NCBI RefSeq assembly: GCF_047219225.1
Contig: NZ_CP178208.1
Location: 558,001-622,000 of the forward strand
Direction: 5' to 3'
DNA: 64,000 bases
Source: IMCC45349 sp047219225
GTDB lineage: Bacteria > Bacteroidota > Bacteroidia > Flavobacteriales > Flavobacteriaceae
Shown: positions 27,016 through 35,767 of the stretch, piece by piece
Numbering within the stretch: the first letter of the stretch is position 1
Layout: every line of letters begins with the position of its first letter
Notes under the pieces: model-generated
Told to the model about the DNA's origin: nothing
Seen by the model: the letters and a program-made list of their open reading frames with translations, nothing else
Database searches by the model: none
Program-made: the position numbers and the translations under genes

Positions 27016-28680
27016 TTAATAAGCATCTTCATGTACTTTTGATACTGCTCTACCACTTGGGTCATTCATGTTTTTAAAAGCCTCATCCCATTCTAAAGCA
27101 ATTTTAGTACTACAAGCTACACTTGGCTCCTGAGGTACACACAATGCAGCAGCATCACTTGGAAAGTGAGATTCAAAAATTGAACGATAGTAAAACTCTT
27201 CTTTATTTTGTGGTGTTTGAATTGGAAATCTAAAATGTGCATTTGCCATTTGTTCATCGCTTACTTCTTTATCAACCACTTCTTTTAAAGTATCAATCCA
27301 ACTATAGCCAACACCATCACTAAATTGCTCTTTTTGTCTCCATGCTACACTTTCTGGCAACATATCTTCAAAGGCTTTACGCACTACCCATTTTTCCATA
27401 CGTTCTCCATTTATCATTTTATCTTGTGGATTAATACGCATTGCTACATCCATAAACTCTTTATCCAAAAATGGTACACGACCTTCAATTCCCCAAGCTG
27501 CTAGACTTTTGTTTGCTCTCAAACAATCGTACATATGCAACTTATCTAACTTCCTTACTGTTTCATCATGAAATTCTTGTGCATTTGGTGCTTTATGAAA
27601 ATATAAATAGCCTCCAAACAACTCATCTGCACCTTCTCCACTCAATACCATTTTTATCCCCATAGATTTAATAACTCTTGCCATTAAATACATAGGCGTA
27701 GACGCACGAATAGTTGTAATGTCGTAAGTTTCTAGATTATAAACCACATCTTTTATAGCATCTAATCCTTCTTGAATTGTGAATTTAATTTCGTGATGTA
27801 CAGTACCAATATGGTCAGCTACTTTTTTCGCTGCAGCTAAATCTGGAGAGCCTTCTAATCCAACCGAAAAACTATGTAATTGTGGCCACCAAGCTTCTGT
27901 TTTATCATCGGCTTCTATACGTCTTTGAGAATATTTTTTTGCTATAGCAGAAGTTACCGAAGAATCCAAGCCACCAGACAACAAAACACCATAAGGCACA
28001 TCACTCATTAATTGTCTATGCACAGCATCTTCCAATGCTTGCCTCACTAATGCTATATTAGTTTCATTATCCTTTACAGCCTCGTATTCTTCCCAATCTC
28101 GTTTATACCATTGTACCAACTCTTCATCTTTACTCGACAAATAATGTCCAGGAGGGAATAATTCTATTTTAGTACAATAACCTTCCAGCGCTTTTAACTC
28201 TGATGCTACATAAAAAGTTCCATTTTTATCCCAACCTATATATAAAGGGATAATTCCCATGTGATCTCTAGCTACAAAATATTCGTCCTTTTCTACATCA
28301 TAAATTGCAAAACCAAAAATTCCATTTAAATCGTCAACAAACTCAACCCCTTTTTCTTTATACAAAGCTAAAATCACTTCACAATCACTCTGCGTTTGAA
28401 AGTCATAGGTTTCTTTAAACCTACCTCTTAGCTCTCTATGGTTATAAATTTCGCCATTAGCAGCTAACACCAGCTTTTTATCAGCACTTAACAAAGGTTG
28501 TTTTCCAGAAGCTGGATCTACAATAGCTAAACGCTCATGCGCTAAAATTGCTTTTTCATCACTATAAATTCCACTCCAATCTGGTCCTCTATGACGAATC
28601 TTTTTTGACATCTCCAATATTTGAGGCCTTAACATTTCAGATTTTTGTTTTAAATCAAAGGCACAAACTATTCCACACAT
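27016..28680 (-). CDS. asnB: Asparagine synthase B (glutamine-hydrolysing)
   Basis: Makes asparagine from aspartate, ATP and glutamine-derived ammonia in the cytoplasm. The 554-residue protein begins MCGIVCAFD, so Cys2 becomes the N-terminal nucleophile of the class II glutaminase domain (about residues 2-190, with RHRGPDWSG, LAHERLAIVDP and AANGEIYNHRELR). The synthetase domain has the PP-loop LLSGGLDSSVTSAIA and LSGEGADELFGGYLYFHKAP. Length and motifs match E. coli AsnB (554 residues). It is a single-gene unit ending at the 26947-26980 terminator. Confidence 0.98.
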   Translation of the reverse strand: MCGIVCAFDLKQKSEMLRPQILEMSKKIRHRGPDWSGIYSDEKAILAHERLAIVDPASGKQPLLSADKKLVLAANGEIYNHRELRGRFKETYDFQTQSDCEVILALYKEKGVEFVDDLNGIFGFAIYDVEKDEYFVARDHMGIIPLYIGWDKNGTFYVASELKALEGYCTKIELFPPGHYLSSKDEELVQWYKRDWEEYEAVKDNETNIALVRQALEDAVHRQLMSDVPYGVLLSGGLDSSVTSAIAKKYSQRRIEADDKTEAWWPQLHSFSVGLEGSPDLAAAKKVADHIGTVHHEIKFTIQEGLDAIKDVVYNLETYDITTIRASTPMYLMARVIKSMGIKMVLSGEGADELFGGYLYFHKAPNAQEFHDETVRKLDKLHMYDCLRANKSLAAWGIEGRVPFLDKEFMDVAMRINPQDKMINGERMEKWVVRKAFEDMLPESVAWRQKEQFSDGVGYSWIDTLKEVVDKEVSDEQMANAHFRFPIQTPQNKEEFYYRSIFESHFPSDAAALCVPQEPSVACSTKIALEWDEAFKNMNDPSGRAVSKVHEDAY

Positions 28681-28870
28681 AACATTATCTTTTAAAGTCT
28701 AATTATTAATATTTACAAAGCAAATGTTTTAATTAAATATTAATTTAAAAACATAAAAAGCTATTTTAGTTTCAAAATGAAACATTAAAACTCATTTTAA
28801 ACAAAAAAAGAAACAAAAAATTACAGAAATAGAATTTTAACTTAGTATCTTTAATTATCAATACTTTAAA

Positions 28871-30142
28871 ATGAAATTTGCAACCTTATTATTACTGCTA
28901 ATTTGTTTTAATCTAAATGCACAAGCAAATTGGCAACCAATACCAGAGATCGCCTCAAACACTAACAATCAAAGATTTGATGACGTGTTTTTTTTAAACG
29001 ACAATCTTGGATGGGCAGCTAATGGTTATTATGCTGCTGTATATAAAACCACAGATGGAGGTATTACATGGACCGAACAACTTAACGAAGATATCCTTGG
29101 AGGTAGTTTTTATTTTAGAAACATTGAGTTTTTAAACGAAAATGTAGGCTTTTTAGGGACATTAAATGGTATTTTCTTTAAAACTACTGATGGAGGTAAT
29201 AATTGGACTCCTGTAATAATTACACCAAATCCTCCTGCTATTTGCGGCTTAGATGCTATAGGAAACTCAACCATTTATGGATGTGGAGCTTACTTTACTC
29301 CTGCACACATTATTAAATCAACAGACAGCGGAGATACTTGGCAACATATAGACATGTCAACTTATGCAGATGCTCTAGTAGAAGTACTATTTTTAGATGA
29401 ACTTACTGGTTATGCTTCTGGGCAAAACAACAATGGTGGTGTTATTTTAAAAACTACTGATGGTGGTGCTACTTGGACAGAATTATTAAACACAAATATT
29501 CCAGGTGAATATGTATGGAAACTACAAACATTAGAAGGAAATCCTAATATTATGTTTGGATCTGTGTCTTCTATCAATCCACATAATGGAAAACTTATTA
29601 AATCGATCGATGCAGGAGTAACTTGGTCAAGCTTAGATGCACCAGAAACAAATGTTCAAGCTGTAGGATTTATAACCGAAAATCATGGATGGATGGGAGG
29701 ACATAGTACAGGGTTTTATGAAACCTTAGATGGTGGGATCTCATGGACTAACTTAAATATTGGCAGTAACCTTAACCGTATACTTATTATTAATTCAGGT
29801 TTAGCCTATGCTTGTGGTACAACTATATATAAATTTACAGATGAAAACCTAGGCATTACTAATTTCCAAGAAACGAACAAAGAGAATTTAACTATAACAT
29901 TACATTCAAACCCAGTTGAAAACGACTTAGAGTTTACCATTCATTTTAATAGTGACGACAATATATTAATTACGCTTTATGATATAAATGGAAAATATAT
30001 TAAGCAATTAACTAGAGACATTATCACCACTAAAACAACTAAATCATATTCTTTTCCAGTTGACATGTTAGCTAGCGGCATATACATATTAGACTTTCAC
30101 AATAACACAGGTCGTTCTTCTTTAAAATTCACAAAAAAATAA
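28871..30142 (+). CDS. T9SS cargo with Ycf48-like beta-propeller
   Basis: A 423-residue protein with a short signal peptide (MKFATLLLLLICFNLNAQ). Six blades carry BNR/Asp-box-type motifs of the form KTTDGGxTW (KTTDGGITW, KTTDGGNNW, KSTDSGDTW, KTTDGGATW, KSIDAGVTW, ETLDGGISW), as in the photosystem II assembly factor Ycf48 and related propellers. The C-terminal 80 residues (LHSNPVENDLEFTIHF, LYDINGKYI, ASGIYILDFHN, SSLKFTKK) form a T9SS type A sorting domain. The likely location is the cell surface or the medium. Ligand or partner is unknown. A TATCTTTA at 28846-28853 may be its -7 element. Confidence 0.92.
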   Translation: MKFATLLLLLICFNLNAQANWQPIPEIASNTNNQRFDDVFFLNDNLGWAANGYYAAVYKTTDGGITWTEQLNEDILGGSFYFRNIEFLNENVGFLGTLNGIFFKTTDGGNNWTPVIITPNPPAICGLDAIGNSTIYGCGAYFTPAHIIKSTDSGDTWQHIDMSTYADALVEVLFLDELTGYASGQNNNGGVILKTTDGGATWTELLNTNIPGEYVWKLQTLEGNPNIMFGSVSSINPHNGKLIKSIDAGVTWSSLDAPETNVQAVGFITENHGWMGGHSTGFYETLDGGISWTNLNIGSNLNRILIINSGLAYACGTTIYKFTDENLGITNFQETNKENLTITLHSNPVENDLEFTIHFNSDDNILITLYDINGKYIKQLTRDIITTKTTKSYSFPVDMLASGIYILDFHNNTGRSSLKFTKK

Positions 30143-30228
30143 CATATACATTTTAAACTTTAACAAAACCTTGTAAATCTTGCACTATCTATTGAATAGT
30201 TTTAAGCAATCAAAAAACTTAAACTAAA

Positions 30229-30753
30229 ATGAATAGAAAAACACTTATTTCAACAATTGCATTTGCATTTATTACGCTTTTATCTTTTAATGTAAATGCA
30301 CAGAATTTTTCAGGTCTTGATAAGAGTCCGTTAGATATTAGTATGACAAGAGACAAATCTGTAAAAATCGTTTATAGTAGACCGCAATTAAAAGGAAGAG
30401 ACATAGCTAAACTTGCACCTAACGGAAAAATGTGGCGTACTGGAGCTAATGAAGGTACAGAAATTACTTTTTACAACAACACAACAATTGGTGGAAAAAA
30501 AGTAGAAGCTGGCACTTACACTTTAACTACAATTCCTGGTGAGAAAGAATGGACTATTGTTTTAAACTCAAATTTAAATGTTTGGGGAGGAAATGCTGGT
30601 AGTAGATACAATAAAGATACTGAAGTTGCTCGATTTACAGCTAAAGTATCAAAAGGTGACGAATCCTTAGAAGCATTCTCAATTGCTTTTGATAAAAACA
30701 ATACAATGTATTTAGGTTGGGATACTGTAAGAGTAGCAATTCCTATAAACTAG
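30229..30753 (+). CDS. DUF2911 domain protein
   Basis: A 174-residue exported protein with signal peptide MNRKTLISTIAFAFITLLSFNVNAQ. The mature part matches DUF2911 closely: KSPLDISMTRDKSVKIVYSR, PQLKGRDIAKLAPNGKMWRT, GANEGTEITFYN, then GGKKVEAGTYTLTTIPGEKE and WTIVLNSNLNVWGG. The family is widespread in Bacteroidota and has no established function; its members are predicted periplasmic beta-sandwich proteins. It is a single-gene unit followed by a terminator that touches the end of convergent queE. Confidence 0.95.
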   Translation: MNRKTLISTIAFAFITLLSFNVNAQNFSGLDKSPLDISMTRDKSVKIVYSRPQLKGRDIAKLAPNGKMWRTGANEGTEITFYNNTTIGGKKVEAGTYTLTTIPGEKEWTIVLNSNLNVWGGNAGSRYNKDTEVARFTAKVSKGDESLEAFSIAFDKNNTMYLGWDTVRVAIPIN

Positions 30754-30772
30754 AAACAAGATATTGCTTCAC

Positions 30773-30802
30773 AAAAAAGCCTTGATTTATCAAGGCTTTT
30801 TT
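30773..30802. terminator. Bidirectional intrinsic terminator
   Basis: AAAAAAGCCTTGA (30773-30785) pairs perfectly with TCAAGGCTTTTTT (30790-30802) around TTTA. It serves the DUF2911 gene on plus and abuts the stop codon of queE on minus. Confidence 0.9.
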
Positions 30803-31434
30803 TATGGTATATTTAAATACTTATGTGTTTGTAACGACACTTTCCATTTTGGGTTTGCCATAACATAATCTACAATTTCAGGAACTACTTTATCTCGTTT
30901 ACTCCATTCAGGTTGCAAATACAAAATACAATCCTTATTAACTTTTGCTGCTTGTTCTTCGGCAAATTTCAGATCGCTTTTATTGTAAACTATCACCTTT
31001 AATTCATCGGCGTTATCGTATACTTCTTGTGTAGGAAGTTTTAGTTTTTTAGGTGACAAACAAATCCAATCCCATTCTCCAGTTAACTTATAAGCTCCAG
31101 AAGTTTCAATGTGCACTTTTAAACCTTTATTCTTAAACCCTTGAGTTAACCTTGTCATATCCCAAGTTAAAGGTTCTCCTCCAGTAACTACTACTGTATC
31201 GCTATACTTTGCTGCATTTTCTACTATCTTAGATGTTTCAGTTGGAGGATGCAACTCTGCGTCCCAACTTTCTTTAACATCACACCAATGACAACCAACA
31301 TCACAACCTCCTATTCTTACAAAGTATGCAGCTGTACCTTTATAATACCCTTCTCCTTGAATAGTATAAAACTCCTCCATTAAAGGCAACATATCGCCTT
31401 TAGCAACCATTTCTTGTATTTCCATTTTTGTCAT
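30802..31434 (-). CDS. queE: 7-carboxy-7-deazaguanine synthase
   Basis: Radical SAM enzyme that converts 6-carboxytetrahydropterin to 7-carboxy-7-deazaguanine in the queuosine pathway. The iron-sulfur cluster motif is CDVGCHWCDVKESW (CxxxCxxC), preceded by PLMEEFYTIQGEGYYKGTAAYF, and VVVTGGEPLTWDM is the SAM-binding GGEP motif. I start at the ATG at 31434 (210 residues); the frame extends to a TTG at 31443 but a -7 element covers that position. The next in-frame ATG (31425) is also possible. FolE (5.4 kb) makes the common pteridine precursor, a pathway link only. The stop overlaps the terminator. Confidence 0.95.
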   Translation of the reverse strand: MTKMEIQEMVAKGDMLPLMEEFYTIQGEGYYKGTAAYFVRIGGCDVGCHWCDVKESWDAELHPPTETSKIVENAAKYSDTVVVTGGEPLTWDMTRLTQGFKNKGLKVHIETSGAYKLTGEWDWICLSPKKLKLPTQEVYDNADELKVIVYNKSDLKFAEEQAAKVNKDCILYLQPEWSKRDKVVPEIVDYVMANPKWKVSLQTHKYLNIP

Positions 31435-31440
31435 AGCCTG

Positions 31441-31448
31441 CAAAGATA
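31441..31448 (-). promoter_or_regulatory. -7 element immediately upstream of queE
   Basis: Read on minus this is TATCTTTG, an exact TAnnTTTG. Its distance to the ATG at 31434 leaves almost no leader, so the transcript is either leaderless or starts translation at 31425. It rules out the TTG at 31443 as start codon. Confidence 0.5.
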
Positions 31449-31548
31449 CGGATAAGTTAAATCTTTACCGCTTTTTTGGTTTATTTTAAACAAGTTATTA
31501 GTTTTGTCTTGGATTAATTAATTATTGAATTAACATTCTACCCTAAGA

Positions 31549-32295
31549 ATGAAAAAAAACGTTGCTATTTTAATAGCACTTCTTGCTTTTGTACAAGTGA
31601 TTAGTGCTCAAGTTGGTATTGGTACTACTAATCCTGACGAGTCGTCTTTATTACACATTGAAACAAACAGTAAAGGAATTCTTATTCCTAAACTTACCAC
31701 AGCTGAACGTGATGCTATAACAAACCCAGCAAACGGTTTACTTATTTTTAATACTGACAGTGATGAGTTTCAGTTTAACTCAAATACCAAAGCCTCACCT
31801 ATTTGGGTCGCTTTTAGTTTAACACCTACAAGCACTTCAAATCCAGGGCAATCAATTAAATATAGTAATACGGATACTTCCACTGATGTAAATCAAAACA
31901 GTGCTATAAATCTTCCTGTCATTGGAACTGAAGAATGGAACGACAATAGTACATTGTACAATCCTGACACTTCTAACCACACGATTAGAATTAATGAAGC
32001 TGGAAGATATAGAGTACAAATAAATGCATCAATTAGTGTGCCTAACAGCGGTAACTCTAGACGAGCACCAGAAATGTATTTAGCTGTTAATGGCTCACAA
32101 GTTGGAACATATGCTTCTACTGGTTACATGAGACGCTCATCCCTACATAATGAAGCTTCATTTCATATCAATGAAGTTATTCAAGTTTCAGCTGGAGATG
32201 TTATTAGTGTAGAAACTATAAGAGCTGCAAATTCTGGTTCTGTTACATTACGTTCTGCAGGCTCTACAAATATCTATATTGAAAAAATTCTTTAA
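31549..32295 (+). CDS. Secreted protein with C1q/TNF-like C-terminal domain
   Basis: A 248-residue protein with a signal peptide (MKKNVAILIALLAFVQVISAQ). The mature N-terminus QVGIGTTNPDESSLLHIETN, then KGILIPKLTTAERDAI and GLLIFNTDSDEFQF, is the conserved opening of many Bacteroidota surface proteins that resemble phage tail-fibre necks. After a Thr/Ser linker the last 130 residues look like a jelly-roll C1q/TNF-like domain (IRINEAGRYRVQINASI, FHINEVIQVSAGDVISVETI, GSTNIYIEKIL). It is probably a trimeric cell-surface protein. It has no T9SS sorting domain. Confidence 0.85.
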   Translation: MKKNVAILIALLAFVQVISAQVGIGTTNPDESSLLHIETNSKGILIPKLTTAERDAITNPANGLLIFNTDSDEFQFNSNTKASPIWVAFSLTPTSTSNPGQSIKYSNTDTSTDVNQNSAINLPVIGTEEWNDNSTLYNPDTSNHTIRINEAGRYRVQINASISVPNSGNSRRAPEMYLAVNGSQVGTYASTGYMRRSSLHNEASFHINEVIQVSAGDVISVETIRAANSGSVTLRSAGSTNIYIEKIL

Positions 32296-32355
32296 GTAGC
32301 ATCTCATCTTTTTTCTTGGTAAAAATTACCTTATTTTTACTCAAAATATATTTTA

Positions 32356-33912
32356 ATGAGTAGAACTAAAGCATTTTTTGACCATATTACTAAAGGCAAC
32401 ACCTTTAAAGGAGACTATATTACTTTAGGCTCTGCAATTTTAGATGAAGAAACAATAAAAGAAGCTTTTGTAAAAGTACCTTTAAAAACCATGAATAGAC
32501 ATGGTTTAATTGCTGGCGCAACTGGTACTGGAAAGACAAAAACCTTACAAGTCCTTGCCGAAAACTTGAGCGATAAAGGTATTCCTGTTGTGCTAATGGA
32601 CATAAAAGGTGATTTAAGCGGATTAGCTCAACCAAGTCCTGGACATCCTAAAATTGACGAACGTCATGAAAAAATTGGACTTCCTTTTGACGCCAAATCT
32701 TTTCCTGTAGAAATAATGTCTTTATCTGAACAGGATGGGGTGCGCTTAAGAGCTACTATTAGTGAATTTGGACCCGTTTTAATTTCTAGAATATTAGGAG
32801 TTACAGAAACTCAAGCAGGAATTATTTCAGTTATTTTTAAATACTGCGATGATAATAAACTCCCTCTTTTAGACTTAAAAGATTTCAAAAAAATGTTGCA
32901 ATACGCAACAAAAGAAGGAAAGAAAGAGTTTGAGGATGCTTATGGCCGAATATCGTCTGCATCAACAGGTGCTATTTTACGTCGAATCGTAGAGCTAGAA
33001 CAACAAGGTGGTGATTTGTTTTTTGGAGAGAAAAGTTTTGATGTTGAAGACTTAGCTAGAACAACAAGAGATGGACGTGGGTATATTAATATCATTCGAC
33101 TTACTGATATACAAGACAAACCTAAATTGTTCTCTACATTTATGTTAAGCTTACTAGCTGAAATATATGAGACATTCCCAGAACAAGGCGATTCAGGTAA
33201 ACCTGAATTAGTTATGTTTATAGATGAAGCACATTTAATATTTAACGAAGCCTCAAAAGCGCTTTTAAATCAAATTGAAAGTATAGTAAAACTTATTCGT
33301 AGTAAAGGAATAGGATTATACTTTGTAACTCAAAACCCAACAGATGTTCCAGAATCTGTTTTAAGTCAATTAGGTTTAAAAGTCCAACATGCTTTACGTG
33401 CTTTTACCGCAAAAGACAGAAAAGCAATTAAATTAACTGCCCAAAATTATCCTGACACTGAATATTACGACACTGCCGAAGTATTAACATCGTTAGGTAT
33501 TGGAGAAGCTTTAGTTTCTGCTTTAGATGAAAAAGGAAGACCAACACCTTTAGCAGCTACTATGATGAGAGCTCCTATGAGTAGAATGGACATTTTAACT
33601 CCAAACGAGTTAAATACTTTACTAGATGATTCAAAATTGGTTTTAAAATACAATGAAGATGTAGACAGAGAAAGTGCTTACGAAATTTTAAATGAAAAAA
33701 TAAAAAAAGCCGAAGAGCTTAAAGCAAAAGAAGCTGAGCGCTTAGCAAAAGAAGAAGAAAAAAGAAAAAAAGAAGAAGCTAAAGCAAAAGCTTCAAAAAG
33801 AAAACGAAGTAGCTCCAAAAGCTACCAAAGACAAAACCCAATAGTTAAAGTATTAACAAGCGCAACTTTTATAAGAGCTGTTTTTGGAATACTAAAAAAA
33901 GTAATGAAATAA
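32356..33912 (+). CDS. HerA/DUF853-family P-loop ATPase
   Basis: A 518-residue cytoplasmic protein of the helicase HerA-like C-terminal (DUF853) family. Walker A is GATGTGKTKTLQ near residues 53-64, Walker B is ELVMFIDEAHLIF, and an Asn/Gln sensor-like segment GLYFVTQNPTDVPESVLSQLG follows. The C-terminal 80 residues are a lysine/glutamate-rich coiled coil (KIKKAEELKAKEAERLAKEE) ending in a short basic tail. Members are predicted hexameric DNA-pumping ATPases; the physiological role of this subfamily is not known to me. It is followed after 15 bp by a lipoprotein gene, so they may be co-transcribed, although no functional link is evident. Confidence 0.93.
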   Translation: MSRTKAFFDHITKGNTFKGDYITLGSAILDEETIKEAFVKVPLKTMNRHGLIAGATGTGKTKTLQVLAENLSDKGIPVVLMDIKGDLSGLAQPSPGHPKIDERHEKIGLPFDAKSFPVEIMSLSEQDGVRLRATISEFGPVLISRILGVTETQAGIISVIFKYCDDNKLPLLDLKDFKKMLQYATKEGKKEFEDAYGRISSASTGAILRRIVELEQQGGDLFFGEKSFDVEDLARTTRDGRGYINIIRLTDIQDKPKLFSTFMLSLLAEIYETFPEQGDSGKPELVMFIDEAHLIFNEASKALLNQIESIVKLIRSKGIGLYFVTQNPTDVPESVLSQLGLKVQHALRAFTAKDRKAIKLTAQNYPDTEYYDTAEVLTSLGIGEALVSALDEKGRPTPLAATMMRAPMSRMDILTPNELNTLLDDSKLVLKYNEDVDRESAYEILNEKIKKAEELKAKEAERLAKEEEKRKKEEAKAKASKRKRSSSKSYQRQNPIVKVLTSATFIRAVFGILKKVMK

Positions 33913-33927
33913 ACCCTAAAACATCAT

Positions 33928-34485
33928 ATGAAAAACCTTTTATTAACTGCAATCATCACATTAATTTGTTTTACTTCTTGTCAAAAAGAAGAAGACCCAT
34001 TTTTAATAACAAAAAGCAACATTGGATTACTTACAGACTCCACAAAAGTTAAAGACTTAAGTGTTGTTTTTAGTAACGATTCAATTAAAAAATATATTGG
34101 TGGAGATGAATTTACAGGAAACATTAATGACATAGAAATTTACAGTAAATTAACTAAAGAAAAAATTATTGTTCTTACACCAAAACAAGCTTTAGACTCT
34201 ACATCTACTATAAAAACAGTAAATGTATTAGACAAACAATTTAAAACTGCAAAAGGCTTAAACTCAAACAGTACATTTAAAGACATTAAAAACAATTATA
34301 AAATTTCTAGTATTCAAAATACATTAAGAAATTTAATAGTTTCTGTCAACGAAATGAATATGTACTTTACTATAGAAAAAACAGAGCTACCAGCAGAATT
34401 ACGTTTTGACATGAACTTAAAAATTGAAGCTATACAAATTCCTGATGATGCAAAAATCAAGAATTTTTACCTACAGTGGAACTAA
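33928..34485 (+). CDS. Lipoprotein of unknown function
   Basis: A 185-residue protein with signal peptide and lipobox CFTSC (Cys18 in MKNLLLTAIITLICFTSCQK). The mature part is soluble, rich in Lys, Asn and Thr, with no cysteine and no recognisable family. Segments such as KVKDLSVVFSNDSIKKYIGG and TFKDIKNNYKISSIQNTL resemble small flavobacterial lipoproteins with a beta-rich, NTF2-sized domain, but I cannot name a family. It starts 15 bp after the HerA-type ATPase gene on the same strand. Confidence 0.8.
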   Translation: MKNLLLTAIITLICFTSCQKEEDPFLITKSNIGLLTDSTKVKDLSVVFSNDSIKKYIGGDEFTGNINDIEIYSKLTKEKIIVLTPKQALDSTSTIKTVNVLDKQFKTAKGLNSNSTFKDIKNNYKISSIQNTLRNLIVSVNEMNMYFTIEKTELPAELRFDMNLKIEAIQIPDDAKIKNFYLQWN

Positions 34486-34554
34486 ATTCATTGAGCCTAA
34501 TATTTCACATTGAAAATGTTATTTAAAAGGTGAAATTTTTTAAAATTTAATACT

Positions 34555-34917
34555 ATGAAAAAATACACCATTCAAAAGTCGCCATTTATAGTACCAACAA
34601 ATGATGGTAAACTTATAGAAGAACATTTTGGAAACATAACAGGCAATGCAGACATAAGTATAGCTCACATGGTTGCACCTCCAGGATGGAGCGAACCTTT
34701 TCAAACTCCAGAATTTGATGAATACACATTCATAATTAAAGGGAAAAAGCAATTTATCATTGATGATGAAACCATTGTTCTAGAAGCTGGTCAGTCTATT
34801 AAAATTGAGAAAAATGTACGTGTACAGTACTCAAATCCCTTTACAGAACCATGTAACTATTTAGCTATTTGTTTACCTGCTTTTTCTATTGACAAAGTTC
34901 ATCGAGAAGAAAATTAA
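34555..34917 (+). CDS. Cupin domain protein
   Basis: A 120-residue single-domain cupin. The two cupin motifs are degenerate: GWSEPFQTPEFDEYTFIIKGK (motif 1, with Glu in place of one of the usual histidines) and VRVQYSNPFTEPCNYLAICL (motif 2). Such proteins bind small ligands or metal ions. The substrate is unknown. Three bases separate it from the alpha/beta hydrolase gene, so the two form an operon, which may indicate a shared small-molecule pathway. Confidence 0.88.
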   Translation: MKKYTIQKSPFIVPTNDGKLIEEHFGNITGNADISIAHMVAPPGWSEPFQTPEFDEYTFIIKGKKQFIIDDETIVLEAGQSIKIEKNVRVQYSNPFTEPCNYLAICLPAFSIDKVHREEN

Positions 34918-34920
34918 TTC

Positions 34921-35748
34921 ATGGAAAAATTTATTGTAAAAATTATTGGTTCATACCTTAATGTTTTAAGTTATGTTTCTGGAGATTATGCAGCTAATAA
35001 AGCTCTACATCTATTTTCAACTCCAAGAAAAGGAAAATTAAAGCCTCAGCATGAATCGTTTTTAAAGTCTGCAAAAAAAGATACACTTCAATATGAAAAC
35101 TTAAACATTGCCACTTACCATTGGAAAGGTGACAAACAAACCATACTTTTAGTTCATGGTTGGGAAAGCAATGCTGCTAGATGGAAAAACAAAATTAATA
35201 GCTTTATTAAAGAAGGTTTCAATATCATTGCACTAGACGCACCTGCTCATGGCGCTTCTGACAGTAAGGTATTTAATGCGCTTTTATATTCTGAATTTAT
35301 TAATGTAGTGGCTACAAAATATAAACCTGAAATAATTATTGGTCACTCTGTTGGAGGAATGGCTTCCATTTTTTTTCAACAAAAATATCAGTTAAACTCC
35401 ATAAATAAAGTGGTTTTGCTTGGTGCTCCATCGGAATTTGAAGGTGTCTTAAAAAATTACATCAAACTTTTAGGATATAATAAAAAGATAGAAAAGCATT
35501 TAAATAAAATAATTCTAAAAAAATTTGGTGCTACTCCTAGTGATTTTTCAACCTCTAAATTCTCCAAAGATGTAGAAGCTGAAGGTTTAATTATTCATGA
35601 TGTTAAAGATGCTATTATACCTTATAAAGATGCAGAGTTGATAAACAAAAACTTTAAAAACAGTAAACTAATTACTACTACAGGTTTTGGTCACTCATTA
35701 AACGATTCTTCTGTAACAAAAAACATATTAGATTTTTTAAGAAATTAA
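34921..35748 (+). CDS. Alpha/beta hydrolase
   Basis: A 275-residue alpha/beta hydrolase-fold protein. The oxyanion-hole segment is LLVHGWESNAARW and the nucleophile elbow is IIGHSVGGMAS (GHSVGG, Ser of GxSxG). The acid is probably Asp in HDVKDAIIPYKDA and the base His in TTGFGHSLNDSS, so the triad is complete. No signal peptide is visible, although the N-terminus (FIVKIIGSYLNVLSYVSG) is fairly hydrophobic. It probably acts on an ester or amide; the substrate is unknown. It is coupled to the upstream cupin gene (3-bp gap), and rluF follows after 19 bp. Confidence 0.93.
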   Translation: MEKFIVKIIGSYLNVLSYVSGDYAANKALHLFSTPRKGKLKPQHESFLKSAKKDTLQYENLNIATYHWKGDKQTILLVHGWESNAARWKNKINSFIKEGFNIIALDAPAHGASDSKVFNALLYSEFINVVATKYKPEIIIGHSVGGMASIFFQQKYQLNSINKVVLLGAPSEFEGVLKNYIKLLGYNKKIEKHLNKIILKKFGATPSDFSTSKFSKDVEAEGLIIHDVKDAIIPYKDAELINKNFKNSKLITTTGFGHSLNDSSVTKNILDFLRN

Positions 35749-35767
35749 GATAACTTACTTTTGTACT

